A stretch of DNA of 64,000 bases from Ceratotherium simum simum (taxonomy: Eukaryota > Chordata > Mammalia > Perissodactyla > Rhinocerotidae): positions 8,329,983 to 8,393,982 of the forward strand of contig NW_004454239.1 of NCBI RefSeq assembly GCF_000283155.1, written 5' to 3'. Position numbers and translations under genes: made by a program. The notes under the pieces were generated by a model. It was given only the letters and a program-made list of their open reading frames with translations. It did no database searches and was not told the origin of the DNA. Of the stretch, positions 22,185-34,139 are shown in pieces (the first letter of the stretch is position 1; every line of letters begins with the position of its first letter).

Positions 22185-22885
22185 CAAAGTTCCCGCTGGG
22201 CAGTAGCCTCCTTGCTGGTCCATCTGCTTGTGCTCTCCACCCTCCTCCAGTCTCTACGCCATAATGCAGCTGGAGTGATCGCTTCCAAAGCACTTTTGTG
22301 CATAACATCCCTCCGCATCCTGCCACAAGCCCCCCAGCGGCTCTCCCTGACCTTGGGACAAAGACACATCTGTTACCCTGGCCTATGAGACCTTCCATGG
22401 CAGGGCTTTCGCCTTCCTCTCCAGCCGTGTTCCCCAACAGTCTTTTATTTCCCAGTCACCAGCCTGCTCTCAGCTCCTCATGCACCTTGCTCTTTCTCCC
22501 ACACATGACCTTGCACATGCTCTTCCTGCTCTCATAATGCTTTTCCCTCCCCTCCTAGCTTATTTGACTTCTTCTAGTTTTATGGATCTTATGGACATCC
22601 CCTCAAGGGTTTCTTTCCAGGAGAAACTTCCTCTGCCCTAGCAGGCTGGGCTAAGCCAGGTCTGCCTCTGAGCAGCCCCCAGTGAATCGCATGTCTTTCC
22701 TTATGGCAGTTGACATTTACAATTTTACATTTGCTGTGTGATCCTCCAATTAATGCCTCTGTCTGCCTTTGGGCCACAAGCCCTGTGAAGGCAGGGGAGG
22801 TGCTCTTTTCCTTTGCCATCGTATTCTCAGGGCCTGTCCGATGCCTGGAACCATGAAGTAGGTGCTCAGACATGCTAACGGATAA
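22185..22885 (+). repeat. L2 LINE 3' end, long copy
   Basis: About 700 bp follow the L2 3' consensus in order: 'ccataatgcagctggagtgatc', 'acatccctccgcatcctgccacaagccccccagcggctctccctg', 'ccttccatggcagggctttcgcc', 'gggccacaagccctgtgaaggcaggggagg' and 'atgcctggaaccatgaagtaggtgctcag'. It is the most complete L2 in the window. Confidence 0.88.
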
Positions 22886-23220
22886 AGGAACTGCAGGACG
22901 ACGGCTTCTCACTTTATAGATGGGGACACAAGAGACTGGCCGGCGATCACAAGGGGAGTTTAGAATGGCTCGACTGCCTCCAGTTTAGAAGGAGGATCCT
23001 GGGAGCAGCCTCACGCCTCTGGCCGTATGGGGAGATTTTCCTCTCACCGTCTTCAGTTTGAGTCCATCGGCAGCTCCTTCAGAATGAGAGAGTTATCAAT
23101 GAAAATCATTCCCATTTAATAACTTCTAACGGCACTACATAAATACTTGGAAAGGTATGGAGAAGTGTTTACAGTAGCTGCATCTCATAGGGAGATTTAC
23201 AGGACTATTAAAAATTATTA
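22886..23220. other. No gene seen; AT-rich unique-looking part
   Basis: 23080-23220 is AT-rich and not recognisably repetitive. A weak reversed MIR resemblance lies at about 22905-22960 ('cactttatagatggggaca'). Confidence 0.35.
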
Positions 23221-23268
23221 GACCGCTTCCGCGACAGAGCGCTTTCACCGGCTGCGCCACGCGGCTTC
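23221..23268 (-). repeat. tRNA-like 5' fragment
   Basis: On the minus strand this reads GCCGCGTGGCGCAGCCGGTG and on to 'aaagcgctctgtcgcggaagcggtc'. TGGCGCAGCCGG matches the Pol III A-box pattern TRGYNNARNNGG, in the position expected after a 7-nt acceptor arm. No B box follows and the anticodon arm does not fold properly, so it is a tRNA or SINE 5' fragment, not a tRNA gene. It holds seven or more CpGs within AT-rich DNA, which suggests a recent arrival. Confidence 0.45.
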
Positions 23269-23507
23269 ATAGCCAGGCTCTGCAGAATGTTTATTTTCAT
23301 GTTTTCAAAATACCGTATTTCTTCCACCACTAAATTTTATCTCAGCGGCGTTGTTTTAAAGCACCAATTTCCCCAACTCTTCTGATCTTGTAATTCTGCT
23401 CCAAAATATGTTGCTTTGGAAACTCTCTGGAGACCATATGGGTCCAGGGCATGGCTGCAGGGACTGCGCTGAATAATGCACCAGGCTTCTGAGGATCGCA
23501 GGGATAT

Positions 23508-23510
<3 letters not shown>

Positions 23511-23554
<44 letters not shown>
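23511..23554 (+). repeat. (TG)22 microsatellite
   Basis: Twenty-two uninterrupted TG units. A pure tract of this length is normally polymorphic. Confidence 0.97.
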
Positions 23555-23555
<1 letters not shown>

Positions 23556-23558
<3 letters not shown>

Positions 23559-25729
23559 GGCCTCAGGGCTGCTGGTCTACCATTGGCTGGGACTTCCTGG
23601 CAGAAGTGGAATGTTCTAACTGTAGGCATGAGAGCTAGGGAGAGCAGGAGGGAGCCCAGATCTTGATGGGCTTCTGAGCCTGGTCTGACAGAGGAGGCAC
23701 GGGCCTGCCTGTCTGTAGTTCCTCCATGACACCTGCATTACCAACACGTACAGCATACGACCTGAGTCTGTCCAGAGTGTCAGCCGTGCCCCCTGTCCAC
23801 ACTCCCAGCACTGTCAAAGGCTGATGGGCTTCCTTCCTCCTCGAGGGGTTGACCTCCCTGACAGGAGCCGAGGCTCTTGGGGCAGAAGACGGCATCTGTG
23901 TGTGGTGATGTGTACTGTTTCTGGTCCAGACCCCACTCCAGAGCAGAAGCTGCACGACATGTCAGATGGGAGATGTCCGTGTTGTGTTGAGATGTGCCCA
24001 GGAAGGGGATTTGGGAACCTCTGTCTATCCCTAGGATTTGATACTACTGCGATCAGCTCTCATGAAAGTCCCCACCCTTCCACATCCCTGTGACTTAGCC
24101 CCCACTGTCCCCCTTCCAGGGGCTCCTGGAAAGCCTTCTCTGGCCCCCTTAACCCATCTGAGAAATCCAGCACCAATGCCACTCCCAGCTGTTGGGAAGC
24201 GACTCCCCCCAGTGGCGGAATCCCTTCTCGGCTCTCTGAGCAGGTCGCACGCTCTGCCCGGGGTCCTGGGTGCTCTGAGTCCAGTGCCCCTCTGGCATAG
24301 CCTCACTATCTAAAAGGTGAGGTCACTGACTCAGAGGTACCTGGGGGCCAGGCTGGCAAGGCAAATAAGGGAAACAGGCCCTGAGGTGGCTGGATGAGTC
24401 CCTTGTCACCATGAGAGAATGTGGGCTCAATGTGGCCAAATTTTCTGATTTTCCAAGTGAAGACAGAAATCTGGATTTTTATGTGAATCTTCTGATTTTG
24501 TGTGTGTGTGTTGCCCAAATTTTAAAATACTACAGTCTGAATAAAGCATACAAAGCCGGTGACCAGCCTTGCACTTAGCCTCTTAGGGCCAGTGACCTCA
24601 GGGTCACTTCCCTACCCCAGGGTCCTTCCAGTGTTCCCAGAATTCTTTTCCCAAGAGGCGCAGGCAGCCCCAAGTCAGCAGTAAGGCTGCCCAGGGAAGG
24701 CTGGGAGGGGGAGGGCAAGCCCCGGGGGGTGGGAAGGGCAGGGCAGCATGGGTCCCAGGTCCTGCTGCAGACTCTGCAGTGCCCTCTCCCAGTCTCCCCA
24801 GGAGTTCTCCATCTGTCACTCCCTTGTCCACTGATTAACTCTGCTATTTAGGAGCCCTTCCTGCAGTGGGGAAAGCCGAGAAGGAAGGAATCTCAGGGAA
24901 TCCCTGTCCTCTGTGCACCAGAAGAGCCTCTGGACGGGGGCTGAACCTCTGCTGGCTCCATTCTCTGCTTCCTTCATGAGGCGGTGACACCAGGTGGAGA
25001 GCCTGGTGCAGGGGCTCCTGGAAGCCCGGCTGCCCCTCTGCCCACCAGGCCCCAAGTGTGGGGTGACGATCAGCATCCAGCCCCATTAATTACTTAAGCC
25101 CTGGATGGGGCAGGAACGTCAATCATAATTCACACAGCCTCGTCAGGGCCCAACCTCTCAGTGGTAAATCAAGATGAGGAAAATGGCTTATTCAGGAGAA
25201 TCCTAGTTAAAGCAGATAAATTTTCTACATATCCCAGTGATCCCATTTACAGAGAAAGGGGATGTGACTGGAAACGCTGAGGACTGATTCAGTCCCAGAG
25301 ATGTCTGTGCACAGACAGTGCTAAGAACCCAGCCTGGAGGTGCAACACAGCTGTTTCAAGGACTGCTTTGGCTTTCATCCCCAGGGGTAAGGTCCCCTTT
25401 GGGACCACGTAGCAAAGTCTACAGCTCATTGAAGACTGTGTGAAGAGCTTACCCTCACCAACATCAATACTCTGAACGGCTGGGGGTGGGAGGGTGCAGG
25501 TGGGGCTGGGAAGAGGGGTTTGGACACAAGGGGATAAGAGAACCTGAAAAATGCTCCCCTACAGGCGGCCAGAGCTCCCCCTGGCTCCCAGCCTTCCCTG
25601 AGAGCTAAGATCCTGATGCTGTGTGTGAGAGCTCCGGGCCAGCCATTCTCGCTCCAGGGTGGACTTGAAGGGAAGAAAGTCCACTGTGGGCGAGCCTTGC
25701 ATGACCACAGGGCCACCTAACCCCACGGC
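23556..25729. other. No gene seen
   Basis: Mixed sequence. 25080-25270 ('ccccattaattacttaagccc', 'cagataaattttctac') is unique-looking with homeodomain-type TAATTA. No exon recognised. Confidence 0.35.
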
Positions 25730-26240
25730 CTGTTCTCTGGGCAGTTGGCTCCCAGCACAACCCATCCCATCTCTCTCCACAGCCTCACTGCACTCTCCAC
25801 CCTCTGCCATCATCTCCAACCCTCCCCCACTGGCTCCAACCTCCCGGGGAGATGGTGTGTGTGTGTGTGTGTGTCTTTACTGTTTTCCAGACACGCCACA
25901 CTCGGGGCTGCAGCACTCGCTGCTCTGCCTGGGCCCAGACTCATCACTCCCCAGATCCTCACACAGCTGGTTTCTTCTCAAGAACAAGGTCTACGTTCAA
26001 ACGGCCCTCCTCGGCGAGGCCTTGCTGGCCACAGCTCTCAGGCAAGCTCCTCTGTTTTATTATTTCCTACAAACCCTATTCTGACCTGAAATTCTGACTT
26101 CTTGTCTGTTTTTTTTTTTCTGTCTTCTCCATGGTGGCAGGGACCTCATGCACTTGACAGTGGCGTAAACACCCCAGTGCTGGCTCTGCACCTGACAGTT
26201 AGTGGATGCCCGACAGACAGGAATGGGAACGGCTGCCAGG
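25730..26240 (+). repeat. L2 LINE 3' end
   Basis: Ordered L2 motifs: 'ccacagcctcactgcactctccacc', 'cctgggcccagactcatcactccccagatcctcacacagctggtttcttctca', 'gccttgctggccacagctctcaggcaagc', 'tctccatggtggcagggacctcatgcacttgac' and 'ctggctctgcacctgacagttagtggatgcccgacagac'. A short (GT)10 tract sits inside at 25855-25874. Confidence 0.72.
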
Positions 26241-26289
26241 AGTCATGTGTGGCTCAGGGCAGTGAGTCCTTTGGCCAAGGTAGAAAGTG

Positions 26290-26575
26290 CCTTCTCCTGC
26301 GGGTGGAAATCTGGCTCCCACATTCCTTAGGACGGACACTCGCCACCGGCAGGGCCTCCTCCTACTTCAGGATCAGCTCAAATGCTGCATCCTCCCTGCA
26401 GCTATCCACGATTTGTCTGCCTTCCTCCCGGGGTCATGCTCTACTCTGGCGGCCTCTTGCTCTGCGGCGCTGTGGCACTTCTTGCGCTGCACAGTGTGCC
26501 CGTGTACTGAACTCGGCTTTAATGCCTCCCTCCCACCCCTCTGGCTCAGGGCCAGGCACTTAGGATGGGTTGGGG
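26290..26575 (+). repeat. Possible second L2 fragment
   Basis: 'cctcctacttcaggatcagctcaaatgctgcatcctccctgcagc' resembles the L2 line 'cttcaaggcctggctcaaatgccacctcctccatgaagcc', and 'ggggtcatgctctactctgg' follows. It may continue the adjacent L2 or be an independent copy. Confidence 0.55.
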
Positions 26576-26983
26576 AGTCAAATGCTGGAGGCACCTGTGG
26601 GAGGGCCTAGGAGAGCCCCTTCGCCATTTGGGGTGACAACTGTGAGTTCCTCCATTAAACATTGCTCCTCCGTGTCTTCAGGAGGGGAAGCAGGACAGGG
26701 AAGGCATAGACATCTAGAGTTCTCCCATTTCATCTTCTGGGATTGCACCTGTGTCCCAGCTCGGTCCTGCCCTGCCTTCCAGGTGCTGTAACCAGGCCTG
26801 CTTTCTCCAGGTGGAGCACTGCTTCTCCTGGGGACCTTCCCTTCAGTTGAAACTTTGCTGTCCCATGTCCTACTCTTTTGCAGTTGAATCAAGAACTGCA
26901 GTTGTCAGAAAGCTCTCTGAGGCAGAGCCCCAGCCAAAGTGCTAACAGCTCTGAGGAGATGCCCACACCTGGTGGTAGAAGGG
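26576..26983. other. No gene seen
   Basis: Short stretch between an L2 relic and a solo LTR. I see nothing I can name. Confidence 0.35.
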
Positions 26984-27344
26984 TGCTATAGACTGAAAGT
27001 GTGTTTCCCCCCAAATGCACAGGTTGTAATCCTAACCCGAGAAGTGATGGTGTCAGTAGATGGAGCCTTTGGGAGGTGCTTAGATCATGAGGTGGAGCCC
27101 TGGTGAGTGGGATTAGCGCCCTTATAAAAGAGACCCCACAGAACTCCCTTGCCCTTTCCACCATATGAGGACAGAGAAAGAAGGCACCCTCTACAAACAA
27201 GGAAATGGACCCTCACCAGACACCAAATCTGCTGACACCTTGGTCTTGGACTTTCCAGCCTCCAGAACTGAGAGAAATAAGTTTCTGTTGTGTATAAGCC
27301 CCCTAGTTTGTGGGATTTTTGTTATAGTAGCCTGAACTAAGACA
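26984..27344 (+). repeat. MaLR-type solo LTR (MST/MLT1 group)
   Basis: The copy runs TG...CA: it begins TGCTATAGACTGAAAGTGTG, continues 'ccccaaatgcacaggttgtaatcctaaccc', 'gatggagcctttgggaggtgcttagatcatgaggtggagccctggtgagtgggattagcgcccttataaaagag', 'cctccagaactgagagaaataagtttctgttgt', and ends 'ttatagtagcctgaactaagaca'. 'gagaaataagtt' holds the poly(A) signal region. The full length of about 360 bp without internal sequence means a solo LTR. Confidence 0.85.
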
Positions 27345-29314
27345 AAAGGGCTGTGGCCATTCTTCCTTGGAAGAACCTTCTGGAAATGGCCCTAAAGACA
27401 GAAATCTTGGGCATGCACTCAGTGGGCATAACCTGGCAGTGGTAGTGGGGGCTTACAGAGAGATTTGGAGTGAACTGAGGAATGTCACTGCAGGGCAGAG
27501 GTCACAGGCCTGCTGGCTATTTGTGAGGGTCCTGCAGGGGACTGGTTGCAATGCCATCCATTAGAGAGCATTTGGAGCCCTACATCTTGACCTTCTGCTC
27601 TTCCTACTGCTCGGTCTCTGCAGCTCTGGAAAGGGTGCTGTTTATAGGCAAAGCCAGATAAAAATGTACCTAGAACACATTCTGCTGCTCAGTACTGGTG
27701 TGTCCTGCTCTATGAACCTTTTGGAATAACTGAACAAAGATTTACTTCAACATGGAATTTGGTAAGACTTGTGTCTAGGGACTACCCTTCTCTCATCACC
27801 CTGGAGGTTGGGCAAGTCATTATCTATGATAGATTCAGTTACCTAAGATTGGAAAGAGGACAGATTCATGTTTAGCATAATACAGCCTGTGTTTGCAGAG
27901 AGAAGTCTCAAGAATTGTGAAGAGTCTGAGACTGTAAACTACTTATAGACTAACAGGTTTACCTACAACAGTTTTATGGATATTGGCAGAAGACATAGAT
28001 TCCTGGGTCAGAGACAAAGGACTGTATAACTCATAGCCATAGCAGTAGCCCACGTATCAGCATTATCTTGTGCCATTTTCCTGAGCCCCAATTCCCACAA
28101 GGAGATGTAAAGAGAGCCAGGTGAGATCTGCTCACTCAGTGGGTGTGTCATGGGAGAGGAACCCCGAGCTTAGAGAACCTGGATCTTTTATAATGAGCAG
28201 TAAGCAAACCTAGTCTTTGTTCCAGAGGGAGATTTTCTCTGTCTTCACAGGCTGTTCACTATACAGTCATCCTTTTTAAGAACGTTCAGAACTAAGTCAG
28301 TGCCTCTGCTCACAAGATGTGCAGAAACATGGAGATCCAAGGAGTGTAAGAATCTCTTATGTCAACCCAACGAGGGCTTATGCAGATTGTCTTTGAAACA
28401 TAAGATGTGACTGATTTATTTTAGATACTTAGGAAGAATCAAAGAGAAACAAACCAAAATAAAGCAGACTGCACCTAGACCATAAGGTCATAGTACCCCT
28501 TCTCTAACCAGCGGTAGAAAATGGCAGGGGATATAAGCCACACCTGGGGCCATGAACACACCAGATGGGAAGAAACTCAGGTCTGAAATAGAGGGTACAG
28601 GGCCTGAGAGGGCCTGTGGAGGGAAGTTGAGGGAAGATGGCCTTGAGGGAGGCAGGGCTGAAAGGAGATGCAGTGTTTTGACTGGAGGCCAATTGTAATT
28701 TTTCAGTTAACTCTGTTCATTTGAGTTTTATCACTGGGAACTTAGCAAGTTGATTGAATCTTCTCCAGGATTCTGAGAATGAGAGATCATATGGGGAGGG
28801 AAGAGACTACTTCTCCTGACGCTCCATCAAAGACTAGCCACAGACACCTTCAGTGTGGGCAGTGGGGTGGTGAATGCCTTGGAGAGCAAGAGTGGTGGTG
28901 ATTCTCTTAGCATTTACTTCTCTTTCCTCCAAAAAGAGAGGGACATGTACCCACAAAGAGAAGGGGCAGCTCAAGCAGCACCTGGACTGAAGGTGACTTT
29001 TGTGACTGTCGTAAACGGGACAGCTCCTGAGGACAGGAGCGTCTAAGTCAAACGTAAAGTTTGTCAAAGCACCAGAGTGGATACGAGTCTTACGATAATT
29101 GCTTCTTGGTGTGATAGTTCTGAGGTAGCCTTCTTTTCCAGGAGTCACTAAAGCCAGAACTGAGCCTGTAGAGAAGGAAGAGGAACACTTGGAGATGCGC
29201 ACCCCAAATTCCGGACTTAGCCTCTGGGGTCCATTTTCCTCAGAATGCACTGTCTGAGCCCATCTCTGCACCCCAGGCCGGCTCCTTATGATCTCTGCTC
29301 TTGGGGGTGGGCAC
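27345..29314. other. No gene seen; probable old repeat in part
   Basis: 27590-28500 has the low-complexity, AT-leaning look of degraded retrovirus-like or LINE sequence ('ttgttccagagggagattttctctgtcttcacaggctgttcac'), but I cannot name a family. 28700-29300 looks unique. Short open frames only. Confidence 0.3.
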
Positions 29315-29420
29315 GCGAGACGTTAGATAACACTTCTTCCACGCGAGACGTTAGATAACACTTCTTCCACGCGAGACGTTAGATAACACTTCTTCCATGC
29401 GAGACGTTAGATAACACTTA
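29315..29420 (+). repeat. 28-bp minisatellite, 3.8 copies
   Basis: A 28-bp unit starts GCGAGACGTTAGATAACAC and ends TTCTTCCAC. It starts at 29315, 29343, 29371 and 29399, the last copy being truncated after 22 bp. The only differences are C>T in the third unit's end (CCATGC for CCACGC) and the final 'ta'. Each unit keeps two CpGs and a GATA motif. Near-identity means recent expansion. Confidence 0.97.
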
Positions 29421-31497
29421 CCAAGGGTCCTTGGCCCCAGCTCAGAAGGATGAGTAAAAGCAGCACACCCCAGTGGCGTCGGAAAGGCAAGGGGAGCTTC
29501 TTGTCACACTCAGCCTGGCGCTGGGCGGAGGGCTCACCTTCCGTGGTCAGCAGCATGCAATCCCATTCTGTTGTTAGCAGTGCAGCATGCCCAACAGAGC
29601 TACATGTTGTGTCAGACTGCTTTACAACAATCTTTAATAACAAATGCCGGGACATTTCAAGTAGTGCCAAGTGGCTCTGAAGTGGAAACAGGGAGGCTGC
29701 TTCTGAGCATGGCAGCATTGCCACCTTCCTGCTACCAGGGCACTGAGGGGGCGGGGTGGTGAGTGGATGAATACCCTTCATTGCCTCCCCTGTGGGCCAA
29801 ACGCTGTTAGTGAGAAATGAATTCCTCCAGTTTGGCACTTGGGAGCTGCATTTTGCTCTCCCTGTGCTGTGGCACGAGCACAGACAGGAATGGTGGGGCT
29901 GGGGGTGGTGTGTGCGCAGGGCACATTCCCAGCTGCCAGCTGGACATAAGGGAGCTGCGGCCAGACAGCAGTGTGGAGGTAGGGGGATAAGTCTGTTGAC
30001 CTTGGTTGTCTTTTCAGCTTGGGGATTTTCTGAGTTTGTGTACAAAGAACCTTTTATTTGGTGTCACAGTGTCTGAAGTGGATGGCTTTTCAAGGTTATC
30101 TTGTCTTACACCCATCTTTTGGAGAGGGAGAAACTGAGGTCTGGACAGAAAATTTAACAAAAATAATTCAACTCACAGTCGCCTTTCTTTGAGACTATCT
30201 CCATTAAGTCGATGGGGAATGGGATTTGCTTCAAACCAGCTGGTGGGTTAGGGCCGGAACCGGGACTCAACCATCAAGATATGGAAAGTTGATGTCCGCC
30301 CAGTTCCTGGGGTCAGTGTCTCTCAAGATTCGTATGAACATATTTGAGCACCTGCTCTGGGCTGGGCACTGCTTTGGGCACTGGGGCTATGGTGGGAACT
30401 GTGATGGAGACATCCTTGTTCTCACAATTTCTTTAGAAATTACAGGGTGATTTGGTTCCTGGGTGCCAAGACTTGACATTGTTTGTGAGGCTAATCTCCA
30501 AGGCACCCTCTGTAGATGAGTCCACAGTGATTCCTTGAGGACTAAAGTGTACAGAGACCCCAAAAGGCACAAATGTGAGGGGCAGTTTCCCCAGACAAAG
30601 GGGATTGGATGGGCCTTGAGCAGGAGCATATCCCACCCAGAGATCATGTTTGGAAATTAGGAAGCAGTTCTACCCACACTGTTGTGTTTGGGTGGTTAGT
30701 GCTCTCCACTGTTTCTCATCAGGAGTGCTGTCCTAGTCGAGGGAGCATCACCCTCCTCATCAAGGTGAGAGGCATATCCAGAAAGACATTTAACTTTACA
30801 GTGCAGGGAAACAAATATTATTTATTTATTAGTATAATTAGGACAGGAGACAAAACACACCTCAGATGTGTTTGAGCATTTTATTGCTGCAGATATTGTC
30901 TTTCAAAACATCTCAAGATGAAGCCACAGAGCAGCACTCACAACCCCCCGATTACCGCAGGATGAGCTTCCCTGGGAAGCGAGGGGAGCTACTACAGCTG
31001 GAGCATACGCACTCGATTCATGAGGCGGTAATGAGAATTTTACCATTTTCCATAAAGGTGCCATTTCAGATCCCACCAACAAATGAGCCAAGGTTCCAAC
31101 AGGTGTGAAATTCTTCATCAGCATGTGCATGAGGAAGCAGAATCACACCTCAAATATTTAAGATAAAACTCCTTAATAATAGCATGAGAGCAAAGCAGGT
31201 GTTAAATTACTGCAGAATTTGTGCTATCATCCAGGCTCAAATGTGGATGCTCCTGAATGATTGTGACATCCTCGCCACAGAGAACTGAGTGACCTGATCC
31301 TGCTAAAGCCAGCTGGGCAGGCTCTGGGGCTGAGGTGACTGAGGACCACAGACAAGTGGGCAAGAAGGATGACTTCTTGAGGAATGGAAGCTGATGGTGA
31401 CAGCCCTGGCCTCTCTGCCCACATCATCTGGTTATACCAACAGCGGAAGACAATAAACTTCTGCAAAAGTCGAGGATGGTTTCTATCAGACCAACGT
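29421..31497. other. No gene seen
   Basis: 30090-30240 ('cccatcttttggagagggagaaactgaggtctggac') contains a weak reversed MIR. 31020-31130 may be a short L1 piece. The 212-codon minus-strand frame at 29407-30045 has no recognisable domain. No gene is called. Confidence 0.35.
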
Positions 31498-31918
31498 TGA
31501 TTTCTGTATGATATCCATGCCCTCTTCTCTTGGTAAAAATATCTCTTTTGCCCTTTGGAAAATTACCTCTGTTCCACTGCATTCAGGCTCACTGGGATTG
31601 TCAATCAAAGCATCCTGCCACCCTCACCCCATTAGACAGCTGACCAACATGTGTCAAAAGCTAGCCCAATTGGGACTGGCTCTCAAGTGGTGTGAGGCAA
31701 GGATGGATGGAATGGTTAGAGCTGATAAGCTGCCGATCGGCTCTGCCTGCCTGGTCACTGGAGTGGCTTTCGTTCTTTTCTCTTTTGTGCCTGTTTGTCT
31801 GGATGGTCTTTTGATTTGGTGAGCTCTCTAAGATCTTCCCACTATAAATTCCACTTTTGCTTAAGTTAACCAGAGCTGATTTTTGTTGCTTGCAATGAAA
31901 GAACCTTGACTGATGTAA
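31498..31918 (+). repeat. LTR-like ancient repeat
   Basis: The 3' end 'cttgcttaagttaaccagagctgatttttgttgcttgcaatgaaagaaccttgactgatgta' is the typical terminus of an old ERVL-class LTR ('gttgcttgcaaccaaagaatcctgactgatacag'). The upstream 'gtcaatcaaagcatcctgcc' and 'ctggtcactggagtgg' fit the same class. The family name is unresolved. Confidence 0.55.
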
Positions 31919-31944
31919 AAATAACAACAGCAACAACAACAGAT

Positions 31945-32075
31945 GCAGATGTTGTTTATTGAGCCCTAAGTGTTTTACAGATGTCACCCCACCTAATGCT
32001 CACTATGACACTCTAAGGGAGTTATCCTTAGCCCTGTCTTATACCAGGGGGTAGTCAGAGTCATAAGCAGCCTAG
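31945..32075 (-). repeat. MIR-family SINE, antisense
   Basis: 'tgtttattgagccctaagtgttttacagatgtcaccccacctaatgctcactatgacactctaagggagttatcc' is the reversed MIR 3' half ('catttaatcctcacaacaaccctatgaggtagg'). Confidence 0.72.
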
Positions 32076-34139
32076 GCCAAAGGACTCTTTAAAGCCGTCT
32101 TTGTGGTCCCAACGAAGCCCTGTTCCGGGGCCTTTAATTTGCCCTGCATAGTCTTGTCTGGGGGGACTACCACATGGCTCAAGTCCCCACAGTCATGGTG
32201 AAAGCAGCTTGACAATCGTCTCCACTAATGGCAAGAGATGGGCCTAGAAAGCTGGGAAGGAGACTACCCGATTCCAAACTCCCTTTGAGAGGCGTATTTA
32301 TCTTCCTTCTGAATCAGTTGTTCATGTGAATCAAGAAATCCGCAATGGGGAGAAATTAATTCTCAGTGGAGTGGCTGGAGAGCTGGCTTCAGAGGGCCAA
32401 AGGCCTGCCACTGGAGAATTAGCAGAAACGGTGTCCAGGATGGGATGAAACACGGAGGTAAGATGCCTTTGGACTGAAGAACTGTCTGCAAAACAAGTCT
32501 ATTCAATTATGGAGCCGAGGTCCTGCAGAATATCCTTCAGGGCTGGCTTCAGGCCACTTGTGGATGAAACCACTCAGTTATTCAAGACTCGTTGTGGGGT
32601 TGGCCCAGTTCAGAGGTTGCAAACTCAAATGTCAACAGAAGCCAAGCGCAAGTAGGTGGACATACAGAGCGAAGCGGGTCAGATTAACACAAGAGAGACC
32701 ATGAGGACTATGGCATGATGGAGAGTAATTGTCCATCTCACAGGGTTGCCCTGGACCCACTGCTGGAATTTCAAGGCCTTGGGCAGTTGGGGATAGAACT
32801 TATTTGGAGGCAAGGGACCCTTCCAGTAAAATGAGGAGGGAACATTTTGTTTGTCAGATTTTCTTAGAAATATTTGGGAGGACACCTTGACTCACGCTTG
32901 TGAGGGGGAGAATTGTCCCATCTCCCTCCTACCTTCTAACTAACTGCATTGGTAGCCCGCAGTTACAAGTTGGTATCTGCTTTAAAAGTCTGGATTCCCA
33001 ACTTCTCTAAAATTCTGGCTTTCTCCTTTCCTTTTGCGTATCACATCATGATTAGCTAACAGGCAGATGAGAGCCAGGCCCCACGAGGCTGGGACACTGG
33101 TAGTTAAGGTAGTTAAGTTAACTGGGTAGTTACCATGAAAGAGGATGAGAACTTAAAGACATCAGTGATGTCACCATTTCATTGGGGACCTGCCCTGCAC
33201 GCAGCATGTTCCTGGCTTAGGATGGCCCATCAGGGGCAGTGATCAGTTAAGGGACACCAGCAATTCTGGCTCGACAGGTGAGCCTGAGGATGTTCTTTCT
33301 CATGGGACAAGACACATTTCTCTCCTGCAAGCAAAAGCCTGCCAGATGATCTTGTTTGTTATCTCAGAGCTGGCTGGTACCCCCAAAAGATAACACTCAC
33401 TTTGGTAACTCCAGAGGCATCAATGGTGTGTCATCATCTGTGCCCAAAAGATTCAAACTGTCCCACGTCTTCTGGACAGGCAGAGATTCTGAACTAATAG
33501 TTGGTCTATGTAAACCATAGACCAAATGACTGCTTTAGGAGTCATTTCATTTGAATAATGTCTGCATTCACATTTAAATTCTTGACTATCTGAAGAAGAA
33601 GTAGTCAGTCATTAGACATCTACCGGGCTCTCCTTCCTCTCCTTCCTTGCCACTACCACTCTCTTCCACTTACACCCCAGGGCTGAGCCATCTGAGTTCA
33701 CGGCCGGTGAATGGGACTTTCACAGTGATGGCACGTTGGGTAGTGGGCGTGTTCCTTCCTACACCTGACTGCTCAGTTACAGGAGGGCAAGCGCCGTGCT
33801 GCCAGAGCCTCTCCTTTGAAACTTCCGCTGAGTTGCTAAGACTCATGGAGAAGAGCAAAGGAGGAAAAGGCCTCTTTTCTTTCCTGGTAGCCCATTTGGG
33901 GTTGTGTGTGGAGGCAGAGAGGGAGTTAATTCCGAAGCTTCCAAAGCCAGAAGGGAATCACTGGGGACCGAAACAGGCCAGGGCAGGCAGAGGCAGACTG
34001 GGGGCACACACTTTGTTTAAAAGGGACGGTAGGTACTAGAGGGTCCCATGTCAAATCCTCTGAATTTTTTCAAGAGGACTGATATTTTGATTTTTCTGTG
34101 GAATCTCTACGCTTTTAAAATGTTGGTAAAAACTCAACT
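32076..34139. other. No gene seen
   Basis: Long stretch without a confident repeat name. 32360-32900 has an LTR-like flavour ('ggagaaattaattctcagtggagtggctggagagctggc') but is not assignable. Open frames are short. Confidence 0.3.

Noticed and set aside
29315..29420. CRISPR-like array
   Set aside because: The units abut without spacers and the genome is mammalian; it is a minisatellite.
29407..30045. 212-codon minus-strand frame
   Set aside because: It ends at the 28-bp minisatellite, has no recognised domain, and plus-strand frames overlap it.
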